NCBI GenBank assembly: GCA_030615175.1
Contig: JAUWZX010000001.1
Coordinates: 325,840 to 389,839, forward strand
Direction: 5' to 3'
Origin: Candidatus Parvarchaeota archaeon
Lineage (GTDB): Archaea > Nanobdellota > Nanobdellia > WJKC01
Length of the DNA: 64,000 bases
Shown piece by piece: positions 33,382 through 41,664 of the stretch. Numbering within the stretch: the stretch's first letter is position 1; every line of letters begins with the position of its first letter. Made by a program: the position numbers and the translations under genes. The notes beneath the pieces are model-generated. The model searched no databases. It was given only the letters and a program-made list of their open reading frames with translations, and was not told the origin of the DNA.

Positions 33382-34265
33382 GCTAAGTACCCTGCCATTA
33401 TTGGTAAAGCAATTGTTGCGTCGCATAATACTTCAACGCGTTTTGCTTTTTGATTAATCTTACCCCAACTAATGCCTTCCCTTAACTCAGCGCCTGATAA
33501 TCCTCCAGGGCTTGGAGTGTCAGTTGTTATTTGCACTGCGTAACTGGCATTTTTCGGCGTGAATTGTAATGCTTGCATTATGTGATTCTTCGGCACTCCT
33601 CCTCCAATAATTATTATTCCTGCTTTCTTAGCAGTCCATGCTAAATCAATTATTTCTTTTAAGTCCTTGAATTGGTTTATTCTTATTTCCTTGTTCAGTG
33701 CTAATTGTATTCCCAGCCCGCAGTCAGTGAATGCAGGGCAGAATATTGGCACTTTTTTTTTGGCTGCAGTCCTCATTATTGAATTATCATCCTTTAACTT
33801 TTTACCCAAGAACCATATGAATTCCTTTACACTCATTCCTGAACTGAACTCCAATCCCTGCACGAAGTCTTCCATTGCCCCGTATACTTCGTTGTGCATG
33901 TAAACATCATAGATTCTGTTAAACCCTTTCTTGCGTAATTCCTTATCGCTTGCCTGACTGTCCCCTTGCAAGTGATGATAACCAAGTGCTTCTGCTAAGT
34001 CATGAGTTAAGTTAGCACCAGTAGTTACTAAAACGTCAATGTATCCTTTGTTTATCCAGTCCCTTATTATTCGCCTCATGCCTGCTGGAATCATTGCACC
34101 AGCGAGTCCGAAGAACTTTCTGCACTCAGAGTCTTTTATCATTTCTTCATAAATCAAACAAGCCTTTGCTAAGCGCTTGCCGTTAAACCCTGTATCTTTC
34201 ATTAGATTAATAATTCTTTTAATACTGGCTTCTTTAGGAATCCTTATTTGATTGACATTCTTCAT
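33378..34265 (-). CDS. dys: Deoxyhypusine synthase
   Basis: FGLAGAMIPAGMRRII, VLVTTGANLTHDL, GVPKNHIMQ, AVQITTDTPSPGGLSGAELREGISWGK. Confidence 0.95.
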   Translation of the reverse strand: MKNVNQIRIPKEASIKRIINLMKDTGFNGKRLAKACLIYEEMIKDSECRKFFGLAGAMIPAGMRRIIRDWINKGYIDVLVTTGANLTHDLAEALGYHHLQGDSQASDKELRKKGFNRIYDVYMHNEVYGAMEDFVQGLEFSSGMSVKEFIWFLGKKLKDDNSIMRTAAKKKVPIFCPAFTDCGLGIQLALNKEIRINQFKDLKEIIDLAWTAKKAGIIIIGGGVPKNHIMQALQFTPKNASYAVQITTDTPSPGGLSGAELREGISWGKINQKAKRVEVLCDATIALPIMAGYLA

Positions 34266-34292
34266 TAGAATAAATTAATTAATTTGATATTT

Positions 34293-34721
34293 TTAAATTG
34301 TTCCAATTGAGTTAATCAGTAATTCAAGATTTTTGTGAAACTTTTCATCATACTTTTTCAACTTCTTGTACTTATCATGCCTGCCAGCATGAGTGCACGC
34401 GTATAAGATTCCACTAATTATTAATGGAAGTGAAAGTCCTATGAATATTGGCCAGCATTTTTCAGGACTGTATGTAAGAAAGCTGCAACCAATTAAGAAG
34501 AATGGCACTTCCTCTATCACTGTGCATAAACTAGGGCCTTTCCAACTTTTAGTTTTGCTTTTAAGATGACAGTAATACTTGCTGTAAGAGTTTTTAAGGT
34601 AATCATTTAAGGATGCGGAGTCCCCGTTACTGTATAATTCTTCACTACGCGAGTCTAATGATTTTAATAATTTATTATGTCCCTTGCTCTTTATGAAACT
34701 CTTAAGGTGCTTGTAATCCAT
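34293..34721 (-). CDS. Hypothetical protein with hydrophobic core
   Basis: 142 aa ORF; no family recognised. Confidence 0.45.
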   Translation of the reverse strand: MDYKHLKSFIKSKGHNKLLKSLDSRSEELYSNGDSASLNDYLKNSYSKYYCHLKSKTKSWKGPSLCTVIEEVPFFLIGCSFLTYSPEKCWPIFIGLSLPLIISGILYACTHAGRHDKYKKLKKYDEKFHKNLELLINSIGTI

Positions 34722-34799
34722 GAGAATTTGAGTTATGCAAATTACTTATAAACTTTTGCATCAAAACCTTTAAAAACCCTCATTAATACTTATTTAATT

Positions 34800-34860
34800 G
34801 CCACTGTGTCACCCAACACAGGAAGGACTTCTTTATTGAAGTCCTTCTCATTTTTTTTTA
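34800..34860 (+). ncRNA. Candidate small two-hairpin RNA with own promoter and intrinsic terminator
   Basis: TATA-like CCTTTAAAAACC about 25 nt upstream; CTGTGT-CACCCA-ACACAG then GAAGGACTTC-TTTATT-GAAGTCCTTC then TCATTTTTTTTT. Confidence 0.5.
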
Positions 34861-34903
34861 ATAATAGAAATCCTTAAATAATCTCATGTTCATTTTAATA
34901 TTT

Positions 34904-35018
34904 GCCAGCGGCCATAACTTAAGTGGCAACACCTGATCCCATTCCGAACTCAGAAGTTAAGAACTTAAGTGTTATTGTGTGTACTGCGTAACACGCGGGA
35001 AATCAATAAGTTGCTGGC
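34904..35018 (+). rRNA. rrf: 5S ribosomal RNA
   Basis: GCCAGCGGCCATAACTTAAGTGGCAACACCTGATCCCATTCCGAACTCAGAAGTTAAG...GTACTGCGTAACACGCGGGAAATCAATAAGTTGCTGGC; terminal GCCAGC/GCTGGC pairing. Confidence 0.96.
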
Positions 35019-35060
35019 ATTTCATTTTTTTTTCCGTCAACGCTTTTTCTAAAAGGGTTG

Positions 35061-35099
35061 CGCGGGAAATCAATAAGTTGCTGGCATTTCATTTTTTTT
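35061..35099. repeat. Duplicate of the 5S rRNA 3' end plus T-run (identical to 34994-35032)
   Basis: CGCGGGAAATCAATAAGTTGCTGGCATTTCATTTTTTTT occurs twice, 67 bp apart. Confidence 0.95.
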
Positions 35100-35622
35100 C
35101 AAGGATTAAATTAATTAAGTTTCTGAATGCCTTTTTCACGTTCTCGCCTGTCATTGCTGACGTTTTATAATACGCTTTAATTTCTTCTTTATGTTCTTTA
35201 AGAAATTTATTAATTAACTCATCCGTTTCTTCATCTTCTACATACTTGTCTAATTTATTCCCTAAGAGTATTGTCTGGCATTTATTATAATCTTTATTAT
35301 TCTCTTTGTTTACTCTAATCCAGTACTCTAAATTATTCAGTAGGTTAGGTCTTTCCAGGTCATAAACTAATATTAAGCCTTCTGGAGAGTTCTTGAATAC
35401 GTTTTTTTTTAATTGCTTGAATCTATGCTGCCCTCCTAATTCTTGTATTAATAAATTAATTTTCTTACCATTCACTACTAAATCCTTATTTGAGGAATTT
35501 ACGTTTATCGTTTGTTTATACCCATGACTAAACTCATTTTTAGTGAATTTTGAGATTAATGATGACTTGCCAACGGCTGGCCCTCCAACGAGCGCAATTT
35601 TGAACGAATAATCATCATTCAT
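35089..35622 (-). CDS. Ras-like small GTPase
   Basis: GGPAVGKSSLI P-loop, QELGGQHRF (G3-like), LLGNKLD (NKxD), TSAMTG (G5). Confidence 0.87.
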   Translation of the reverse strand: MNDDYSFKIALVGGPAVGKSSLISKFTKNEFSHGYKQTINVNSSNKDLVVNGKKINLLIQELGGQHRFKQLKKNVFKNSPEGLILVYDLERPNLLNNLEYWIRVNKENNKDYNKCQTILLGNKLDKYVEDEETDELINKFLKEHKEEIKAYYKTSAMTGENVKKAFRNLINLILEKK

Positions 35623-35659
35623 TACTTTTCTTAATTGCTTAAGTATTATTTAAAGATTA

Positions 35660-35750
35660 TCAAGAAGCCCTCTTAAAGGAGGGCTCCTTGAAGTCTTTTG
35701 AGGGATAATAACAACACGGACAAGGAGTGTTGTTACCAAAACCTATTTTT
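35660..35750 (+). ncRNA. Candidate structured RNA: two hairpins with potential loop-stem pseudoknot
   Basis: TCAAG-a-AGCCCTC-TTAAAG-GAGGGCT-c-CTTGA; TAACAACAC-GGACAAGGA-GTGTTGTTA; loop CAAGGA(G) complementary to (C)TCCTTG; then CTATTTTT. Confidence 0.45.
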
Positions 35751-35850
35751 AAGGAGTTCATTTATAAATTTTTCGGTGTCTTTTATTTTTTTATTAAATA
35801 ATTTTATCTAAAGTTTTATATTATTTAATTGTCTTTTTTTATAATTAGTT

Positions 35851-36111
35851 ATGGCTGAGGGTTCGAAACTGACAAGGCTTGCCGGCTTTATTTTATTAAT
35901 AATTGGTGTTCTAGGGACCTGGGGCGGCTTAAGCGTTATGTTCGAGTTTTATAACCCATTGGGTGATTTTACTGTTGGTTTATTTAATATTACTAATTTA
36001 TTCTTTTCTGACTTGGCTGCAATTATTTTCTGGTTCATAATAATCTTATTAGGACTTGCCTTATTAACTCCTAAGGGCATAGGGTATTTTTACGTTCTTA
36101 AGCGACGGTAA
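35851..36111 (+). CDS. Small membrane protein, unknown
   Basis: Two TM segments; good codon structure. Confidence 0.5.
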   Translation: MAEGSKLTRLAGFILLIIGVLGTWGGLSVMFEFYNPLGDFTVGLFNITNLFFSDLAAIIFWFIIILLGLALLTPKGIGYFYVLKRR

Positions 36112-36143
36112 AGTTTATTATTTAACAAGCACTTACTTTATTC

Positions 36144-36398
36144 ATGCCTGATATTGAGGAAGTAATTACTGCCTTAATTGCTGCTTTCGCAGTGTTAGGG
36201 TTTATTGGGTTTCTTGGAGAGTTCATCCCAGTCATTAATGAAGTTCCTTATTTATTCTCTATTCCTCATTACGTTTTCACATTGTTAGGCAACTTTATCG
36301 ACCAGTATATTGCTATTGGTGCGGGTATTTGGGCTGCAATCATTGAAATAATAATTGCAGTACTCTTTGCTTACATTTCCTACGAAATAGGCATGTAA
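36144..36398 (+). CDS. Small membrane protein, unknown
   Basis: 84 aa hydrophobic ORF. Confidence 0.5.
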   Translation: MPDIEEVITALIAAFAVLGFIGFLGEFIPVINEVPYLFSIPHYVFTLLGNFIDQYIAIGAGIWAAIIEIIIAVLFAYISYEIGM

Positions 36399-36436
36399 AT
36401 TAATTTAAATCATTAACACCTTATTCTAATTACTTT

Positions 36437-36682
36437 ATGGCTTCAAGAATGTTGGGTTTAAAACTTGGAATTATATTTGTCATTATTAGTTTTTTGTATC
36501 TTACTCAAACAGGTTTGAAATATGTTTTACCTATTCCAGTTATTGATAACTTTATTGAGGGCTTTGCAATGCCTATAGAGGTTTTTGGCATTAACTTTGT
36601 AATAATTGCATGGGTTTTTCTGGTTTTAGGGATAATAATTTTAGTAATAACATCGTTAGATTTACCCCCATTTAATTATTAA
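36437..36682 (+). CDS. Small membrane protein, unknown
   Basis: 81 aa hydrophobic ORF. Confidence 0.5.
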   Translation: MASRMLGLKLGIIFVIISFLYLTQTGLKYVLPIPVIDNFIEGFAMPIEVFGINFVIIAWVFLVLGIIILVITSLDLPPFNY

Positions 36683-36696
36683 GTTTCCTTAAGTAG

Positions 36697-37494
36697 TCAA
36701 ATCTTTATTTTAGGCATATTCAATATTTTTTTTATTTCTATCTTTTTTATTTCTTTGAATTTTTTTTCAAGTTTTTTGGTTATTCTGCTAGGGTCTAATG
36801 CAAATTCAGTTTTTAGCAGACCAACACTTATTATTGGAATCTTTTTCCCGTAATTTTTTATAAATTCATTTATGTTAGGTCCTTCCATATCTAGTCCGAT
36901 ATCCTTATCAAGTGTTAGGAATATCCAGTACTCGTCAAAACCTGGTTTCTCGCGGTGCCAGATTATTAAACCAACATCTTCTTTTGCAAAACGGTCTGCG
37001 AATAATTCTTTCTCACCTACGTGTTTTGTAAGTTCTTCTCTAAAAGTCTCATAATCTTTGTCTATTGTGTGGATAAGGCATCCAATCTTGAGTCTTCTGG
37101 TCATAATTCCTCTTGGCAAGTCCTTAGGTTTTTCTTTAAACTTGTAGTCAGCAGTGTCTGCAACTTCTTTTGCACCTATTTCCAGTCCAATATCATGAAT
37201 TGGGATTTTAGGATAATCCATATTGAATTGTTTTAAGTTAAGAAGGCCTTTGTTAGATATTTTTCCTTCTATAAAGGATTTTTTACCTCCAATAATCACT
37301 AGAATAAATTCATCAGGTTTAAATCTTCTTCTATGCTTCCAAAGATACGCACCACCCTTAATGCCGCCTTCTTCTTTGAATACACGCCCCTTAAGTTCAC
37401 CATGAGCTCTTAATTCATCTTCTAAATGTTTAATATCCTTTGCATCTGCCATTGTAATGACGCAGATTTTAACAGGGTACTTCAATAAGGGCAT
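36697..37494 (-). CDS. Hypothetical protein
   Basis: 265 aa ORF; no family recognised. Confidence 0.5.
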   Translation of the reverse strand: MPLLKYPVKICVITMADAKDIKHLEDELRAHGELKGRVFKEEGGIKGGAYLWKHRRRFKPDEFILVIIGGKKSFIEGKISNKGLLNLKQFNMDYPKIPIHDIGLEIGAKEVADTADYKFKEKPKDLPRGIMTRRLKIGCLIHTIDKDYETFREELTKHVGEKELFADRFAKEDVGLIIWHREKPGFDEYWIFLTLDKDIGLDMEGPNINEFIKNYGKKIPIISVGLLKTEFALDPSRITKKLEKKFKEIKKIEIKKILNMPKIKI

Positions 37495-37609
37495 TCCATA
37501 ATCACCTAATTATTATTTAGTAATTTATTAATTAATAAATGTATTGATAGTCCTTTTTTTTTAGAAATCTTTATATATAAGTGATTGTTTCTCTTGTGAA
37601 ATTGTAACA

Positions 37610-37777
37610 ATGATGAAGTGCGAGTTATGCAATAACAAGGCTGGCGAGGTTAATTCCTGCCAGAACTGTGAAACTAATTACTGCCCTGTGTGCGGGGATT
37701 CTGAAAGGGAATTATGCAATGACTGCATCAACTTCAATGAAGTAATAAACAATGATGTTGAAGCATACGAAGGATAA
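37610..37777 (+). CDS. Small zinc-binding (B-box-like) protein, missed by ORF track
   Basis: Translation MMKCELCNNKAGEVNSCQNCETNYCPVCGDSERELCNDCINFNEVINNDVEAYEG; four CxxC pairs; TATA TTTATATATAAG upstream. Confidence 0.7.
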   Translation: MMKCELCNNKAGEVNSCQNCETNYCPVCGDSERELCNDCINFNEVINNDVEAYEG

Positions 37778-37784
37778 TCCTAAT

Positions 37785-38048
37785 TTAAGCAAGGTCTTCT
37801 TCTGCAATTACGACGAAGTCGCCTACAGCAACAACTGCGCTGAAAGGAATTTGAACCGCGCCACGCCTATTCTTCTCCAAGTCAAAAGTAGAAGAGTAAG
37901 TGGTAGGGTTATTAAGGATTATATAAATTAACTCACCAGTCCTGGTTTCGAAAATAATGTCATCAACCTTGCCAAAAGTCTTACCAGTCTTGCTTACAAT
38001 AGTCTTACCTATAATTTTCCGTGAAGGAAACCGCTCCTCCTTAACCAT
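37785..38048 (-). CDS. PRC-barrel domain protein
   Basis: FPSRKIIGKTIVSKTGKTFGKVDDIIFETRTGELIYIIL...IPFSAVVAVGDFVVI. Confidence 0.88.
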   Translation of the reverse strand: MVKEERFPSRKIIGKTIVSKTGKTFGKVDDIIFETRTGELIYIILNNPTTYSSTFDLEKNRRGAVQIPFSAVVAVGDFVVIAEEDLA

Positions 38049-38112
38049 GAATTTTTAAGAAACCAGACAATAATATAAATCTATTGGTTATAGGATTAAT
38101 ATACTGAAGTAG

Positions 38113-38811
38113 TCATAAATTAAGATAGTAAGCATAAAGAACTAAGGCAACGAGAACTATTAATGAAATCATTACTGCAATAACCCAGCTAACAGTGGGC
38201 AGTAAGAAGAGTAATACGCAGGAAACACCAATCAAGGTTGACCACGCAATTCTGGACCAAATAAAAACTTTACTGCCATCAAGAGGAGGGAAAGGAATTA
38301 AGTTAAAAATTGCAAGGATTAAGTTAAGATTCACGGATAACCATGCAATAGGCAGGAATGGAGCAATCATTGCACTGATTAATGCAATAATTAAGTTAAT
38401 TGCAGGTCCTGCAGCACTAATAATCCCTGCTTCCTTAAGAGTTAAGGAAACGAACTTGTAACCAAGCCGCACAGGGTAAAAAGTACTGATGCTCACGAAC
38501 CCGAGAGCAGCGAAGATGAACCTGCCTCCAGTAAAGAAGAAAACTGCAAGGCTTAGTAACACGCCCTGAGGCCATAACACGTATTCAGCTTTTAAATCAT
38601 AATGAATTGCAACAAACTTATGAGCTAATTCATGACCCACAAAGGCAATCCCAACGAGTAATGAAGCAGTAAGCCAGTTAATAATGAATGAAGTTACGTA
38701 ATCAGCAATAAATACTTCCATGTAGAAAGAAAACACGAAGCCGAGGATGAAGACACTAATAAGTAAGTCACGAATCTCCTTCTGCGAGAAGTACTTATTT
38801 TTCTTCTTCAT
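38113..38811 (-). CDS. Site-2 protease-like M50 membrane metalloprotease
   Basis: GHELAHKFVAIHY (HExxH), NLIPFPPLDGSKVF. Confidence 0.9.
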   Translation of the reverse strand: MKKKNKYFSQKEIRDLLISVFILGFVFSFYMEVFIADYVTSFIINWLTASLLVGIAFVGHELAHKFVAIHYDLKAEYVLWPQGVLLSLAVFFFTGGRFIFAALGFVSISTFYPVRLGYKFVSLTLKEAGIISAAGPAINLIIALISAMIAPFLPIAWLSVNLNLILAIFNLIPFPPLDGSKVFIWSRIAWSTLIGVSCVLLFLLPTVSWVIAVMISLIVLVALVLYAYYLNL

Positions 38812-38877
38812 TAATTAATAAATTAAGGCATCCTAACTTAAATCATTTTTGAAAAGTTACAGGATTCTAAGAAGGTC

Positions 38878-39666
38878 TTAGTCAGCAATTAAACTAACAT
38901 AATCAATGTAACTAACTTCTGGTTCGCCGTAATCAGTTGTGTAAGTCCCGCATAAATAGATTACATCACCCTGTCTTAATTCATTATCCAAAACCCATGA
39001 ACCCTTAAAGATTTTAATGCTTTCATTATTATCACAGATGTAGAAGACTTGGTATTCATTACCTGCTTTAGAGTAGTAAGGATTAATGCTTGAACAAATA
39101 GTGCCGTTAAGCCTTACTCCCATGCCATTCAATACTTTATTGTTAATTAATGAATTAATACTTGAATCAGAACCCCTGCAAATAATTACTGGACTTGCAA
39201 TTAATAATAGTGACCAGCCAATAGTGAATGCCATTGAACCTTTTAAAGCAACGCCCCTACGAACCCTTGTTAAGTAATCAATTATTGACTCCTTATTATA
39301 ATAAACAACTGCGAGCAATGCAATAATGAAGATGTTAACAGGTACGTAGTTAGTGCTTGTTAAATTAAAACTAAAGAATGTGTTAAGAGACCATAAAGCC
39401 TGAATACCCATGGTAGTTACTGCGTCAAGGAATAAGTGAGAGGTAAGCCCAATGAATAATGAGAAGGCAGCTCTTTTATCACGCAACTTGTAAACAAGCA
39501 GGCTGGCAAGCACTAGGAATAAAAGCGAGTGAGTAAGCCCCCTGTGAGTTAATCCTATTAAGAAGTCAATGTCAGGCAGCACTGCGCCAAGAACAACTAA
39601 TGGAGTGCTGAGTAATAATATTTCTCCAAGCACTAATCCAACAACCGCATGAGTTACTTGCATCAT
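38878..39666 (-). CDS. YdjM-like membrane-bound metal-dependent hydrolase with C-terminal extracytoplasmic domain
   Basis: VTHAVVGLVLGE, GAVLPDIDFLIG, HRGLTHSLLF, HLFLDAVTTMG. Confidence 0.8.
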   Translation of the reverse strand: MMQVTHAVVGLVLGEILLLSTPLVVLGAVLPDIDFLIGLTHRGLTHSLLFLVLASLLVYKLRDKRAAFSLFIGLTSHLFLDAVTTMGIQALWSLNTFFSFNLTSTNYVPVNIFIIALLAVVYYNKESIIDYLTRVRRGVALKGSMAFTIGWSLLLIASPVIICRGSDSSINSLINNKVLNGMGVRLNGTICSSINPYYSKAGNEYQVFYICDNNESIKIFKGSWVLDNELRQGDVIYLCGTYTTDYGEPEVSYIDYVSLIAD

Positions 39667-40181
39667 ATTAATCGCAAACTATTTATTACGTGAAAGCCGT
39701 CAGTCCCTGGTATTGGCAGTAAATTAAAAATCGTTAACCATTTATTAATATTCATTAAAGCATAAATTGATTGAGCATTATTGTAAACAAAATCCCTGTC
39801 AGAGTAGTAGCGCAGCATGATGAAGGAGATTAAGTAAATGCTTAAATTAGTTAATGGTCCTGCAAGAGCTGTTAAGGTGAATCCTAAAACATTAGTGCCT
39901 CCAGTAATGCTCACGTAAGCAGGGATGAAGAATAAAGGGAGTCCTAAGAGCCTGAGCATGACGCCAATAGTTAAGCCCCATATGTTAGCATGGTAAACAG
40001 CGATGAATCCGAAACCCATTGCAACAAACTTATGAGCTAATTCATGGAAGACTATTGAGAGGGTGGCAATAATGATTACAGGCCTTAACTCCCTACCCTT
40101 AGTCTTGACATAGGGCATTATTATGAAACTCACTGCACCGATAGTGATTAAAATTTCAATTAATTCAATAAGTGCAAACAT
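39663..40181 (-). CDS. Second M50 site-2 protease-like protein
   Basis: FHELAHKFVAMGFG, NLLPIPGTDGFHV; ATGA overlap with 38878-39666. Confidence 0.85.
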   Translation of the reverse strand: MFALIELIEILITIGAVSFIIMPYVKTKGRELRPVIIIATLSIVFHELAHKFVAMGFGFIAVYHANIWGLTIGVMLRLLGLPLFFIPAYVSITGGTNVLGFTLTALAGPLTNLSIYLISFIMLRYYSDRDFVYNNAQSIYALMNINKWLTIFNLLPIPGTDGFHVINSLRLI

Positions 40182-40270
40182 ATAATTTAAGGAATAAAAA
40201 TGCAGTTTTTATAATCTTTTCTTTAAAAGATAAGCCTTAAATTCTTAGTAAGTCTTTAAATTAATTAGTA

Positions 40271-41011
40271 ATGATGCAACCGCACTTAAGAATAAAGAAA
40301 GGGGATATTAGTGAATACTGTATAATTGTTGGTCATCCGGGCAGGATTCAAGTTATTATTAATCACTTAAAGAATGCGCGAAAAGCCAGTGAGAACAGAG
40401 GATACATTGTTTATAATGGAGTATATGAAGGCATTCCAATAACTGTATGTAACACTGGCATTGGAGGTCCAAGCGCTGCAATTGCGATTGAAGAGTTAAT
40501 TAATTGCGGTGCAAAAATAATAATAAGGGTTGGCAGTGGTGGCGTTTTAAGGAAGGAGATTAATACAGGTGACTTAGTCATTAGTACTGGAGTGTGTAAG
40601 GAGGAGAAAAGCACGCTTGCTTATGTTCCTGCAGGATTCGCGGCAGCGCCTGATTATGATGTTCTTCATGCTTTAATTAATAGTGCTAAAGAGTTGGGTA
40701 TGAAATTTTATTATGGATTAACAATGTGTTGCGATTCTTTTTACGCTAAGAGTCATAGAGAGAAAATGCTTGAATGGTCTGAAATGAATATTATTGGAAG
40801 CGAGATGGAGTCATCAATGCTTTTCACGCTGTCACAATTAAGAGGTGTGCGCGCTGGATTAATTTTCTACGCTGGATTAAATATTATTAGAAAACAAACT
40901 CCTAAAGATATATTAAAACAAGAAAAGGAAAGGGTGAGGGGGGAGGAGAATGCAGTCATGGTAACTCTTCATGCTATTAAAAAACTTAAAGGAGGTGTAA
41001 ATAATGGCTAA
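40271..41011 (+). CDS. Uridine/nucleoside phosphorylase (PNP_UDP_1 family)
   Basis: IIVGHPGRIQVI, YNGVYEGIPITVCNTGIGGPSAAIAIEELINCGAKIIIRVGSGG, MESSMLFTLSQL. Confidence 0.9.
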   Translation: MMQPHLRIKKGDISEYCIIVGHPGRIQVIINHLKNARKASENRGYIVYNGVYEGIPITVCNTGIGGPSAAIAIEELINCGAKIIIRVGSGGVLRKEINTGDLVISTGVCKEEKSTLAYVPAGFAAAPDYDVLHALINSAKELGMKFYYGLTMCCDSFYAKSHREKMLEWSEMNIIGSEMESSMLFTLSQLRGVRAGLIFYAGLNIIRKQTPKDILKQEKERVRGEENAVMVTLHAIKKLKGGVNNG

Positions 41012-41612
41012 ACAAGATTGGATTACTAGGATTAAGGCAGAATTCACAACGATAGCGATAGTGATGATACCAATAGCTATAGGTATTAATCAGGCAGGAA
41101 GATTAATACACGAAGCGCTTGGATTGCCTGTATGGCTTGACACTATTGGAACAATATTCACTGCAATGCTTTGCGGTCCATGGGTTGCAGGAGTTGGCGG
41201 GTTCTTCACTAACGTGGTAACAGCAATTGCTTATGGAAGGGCAACAAGTGTTTTCTTCGGACTAGTGCAGTTAGGAATTGGTTTTCTAGCAGGATTCTTC
41301 GCCTGGAAAGGGTGGTGGAAGAAGTGGTGGAAAGTGCCTTTATGCGGTATTGCCTTAGCGGCGACGGCAGCATTGATTAGTGCTCCAATAGTCGTCACAG
41401 TGAGAGGAGGAGTTTCAGGACAGGGAATTGACTTGGTCTTCGCGTTCTTCCTAGCGACAGGACAGAATTTCTGGACAGCAATATTTGCTTCAAGATTCTT
41501 GATAGAGATATTGGACAAAGGAATAATATCAACGTATATACCTTGGGCTGCAGTAAAGAGGCTGCCAGAAAAGTATGCAAGAATGTTCAAGTACACGAAG
41601 AAAGTAAGGTGA
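41004..41612 (+). CDS. ECF transporter substrate-binding (S) component
   Basis: WLDTIGTIFTAMLCGPWVAGVGGFFTNVVTAIAYGRATSVFFGLVQLGIGFLAG; multi-TM; operonic with EcfT/A. Confidence 0.82.
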   Translation: MAKQDWITRIKAEFTTIAIVMIPIAIGINQAGRLIHEALGLPVWLDTIGTIFTAMLCGPWVAGVGGFFTNVVTAIAYGRATSVFFGLVQLGIGFLAGFFAWKGWWKKWWKVPLCGIALAATAALISAPIVVTVRGGVSGQGIDLVFAFFLATGQNFWTAIFASRFLIEILDKGIISTYIPWAAVKRLPEKYARMFKYTKKVR

Positions 41613-41664
41613 ATGCATAAAATAGTAATTAATATAACCTTCTTTTCCTTTTTATTTATTTAAC

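Noticed and set aside
34800-35760. Assigning the two structured RNA candidates to SRP RNA, RNase P RNA or box C/D sRNA
   Set aside because: Too short for SRP or RNase P RNA and no clear C (RUGAUGA) and D (CUGA) boxes in the right arrangement were seen.
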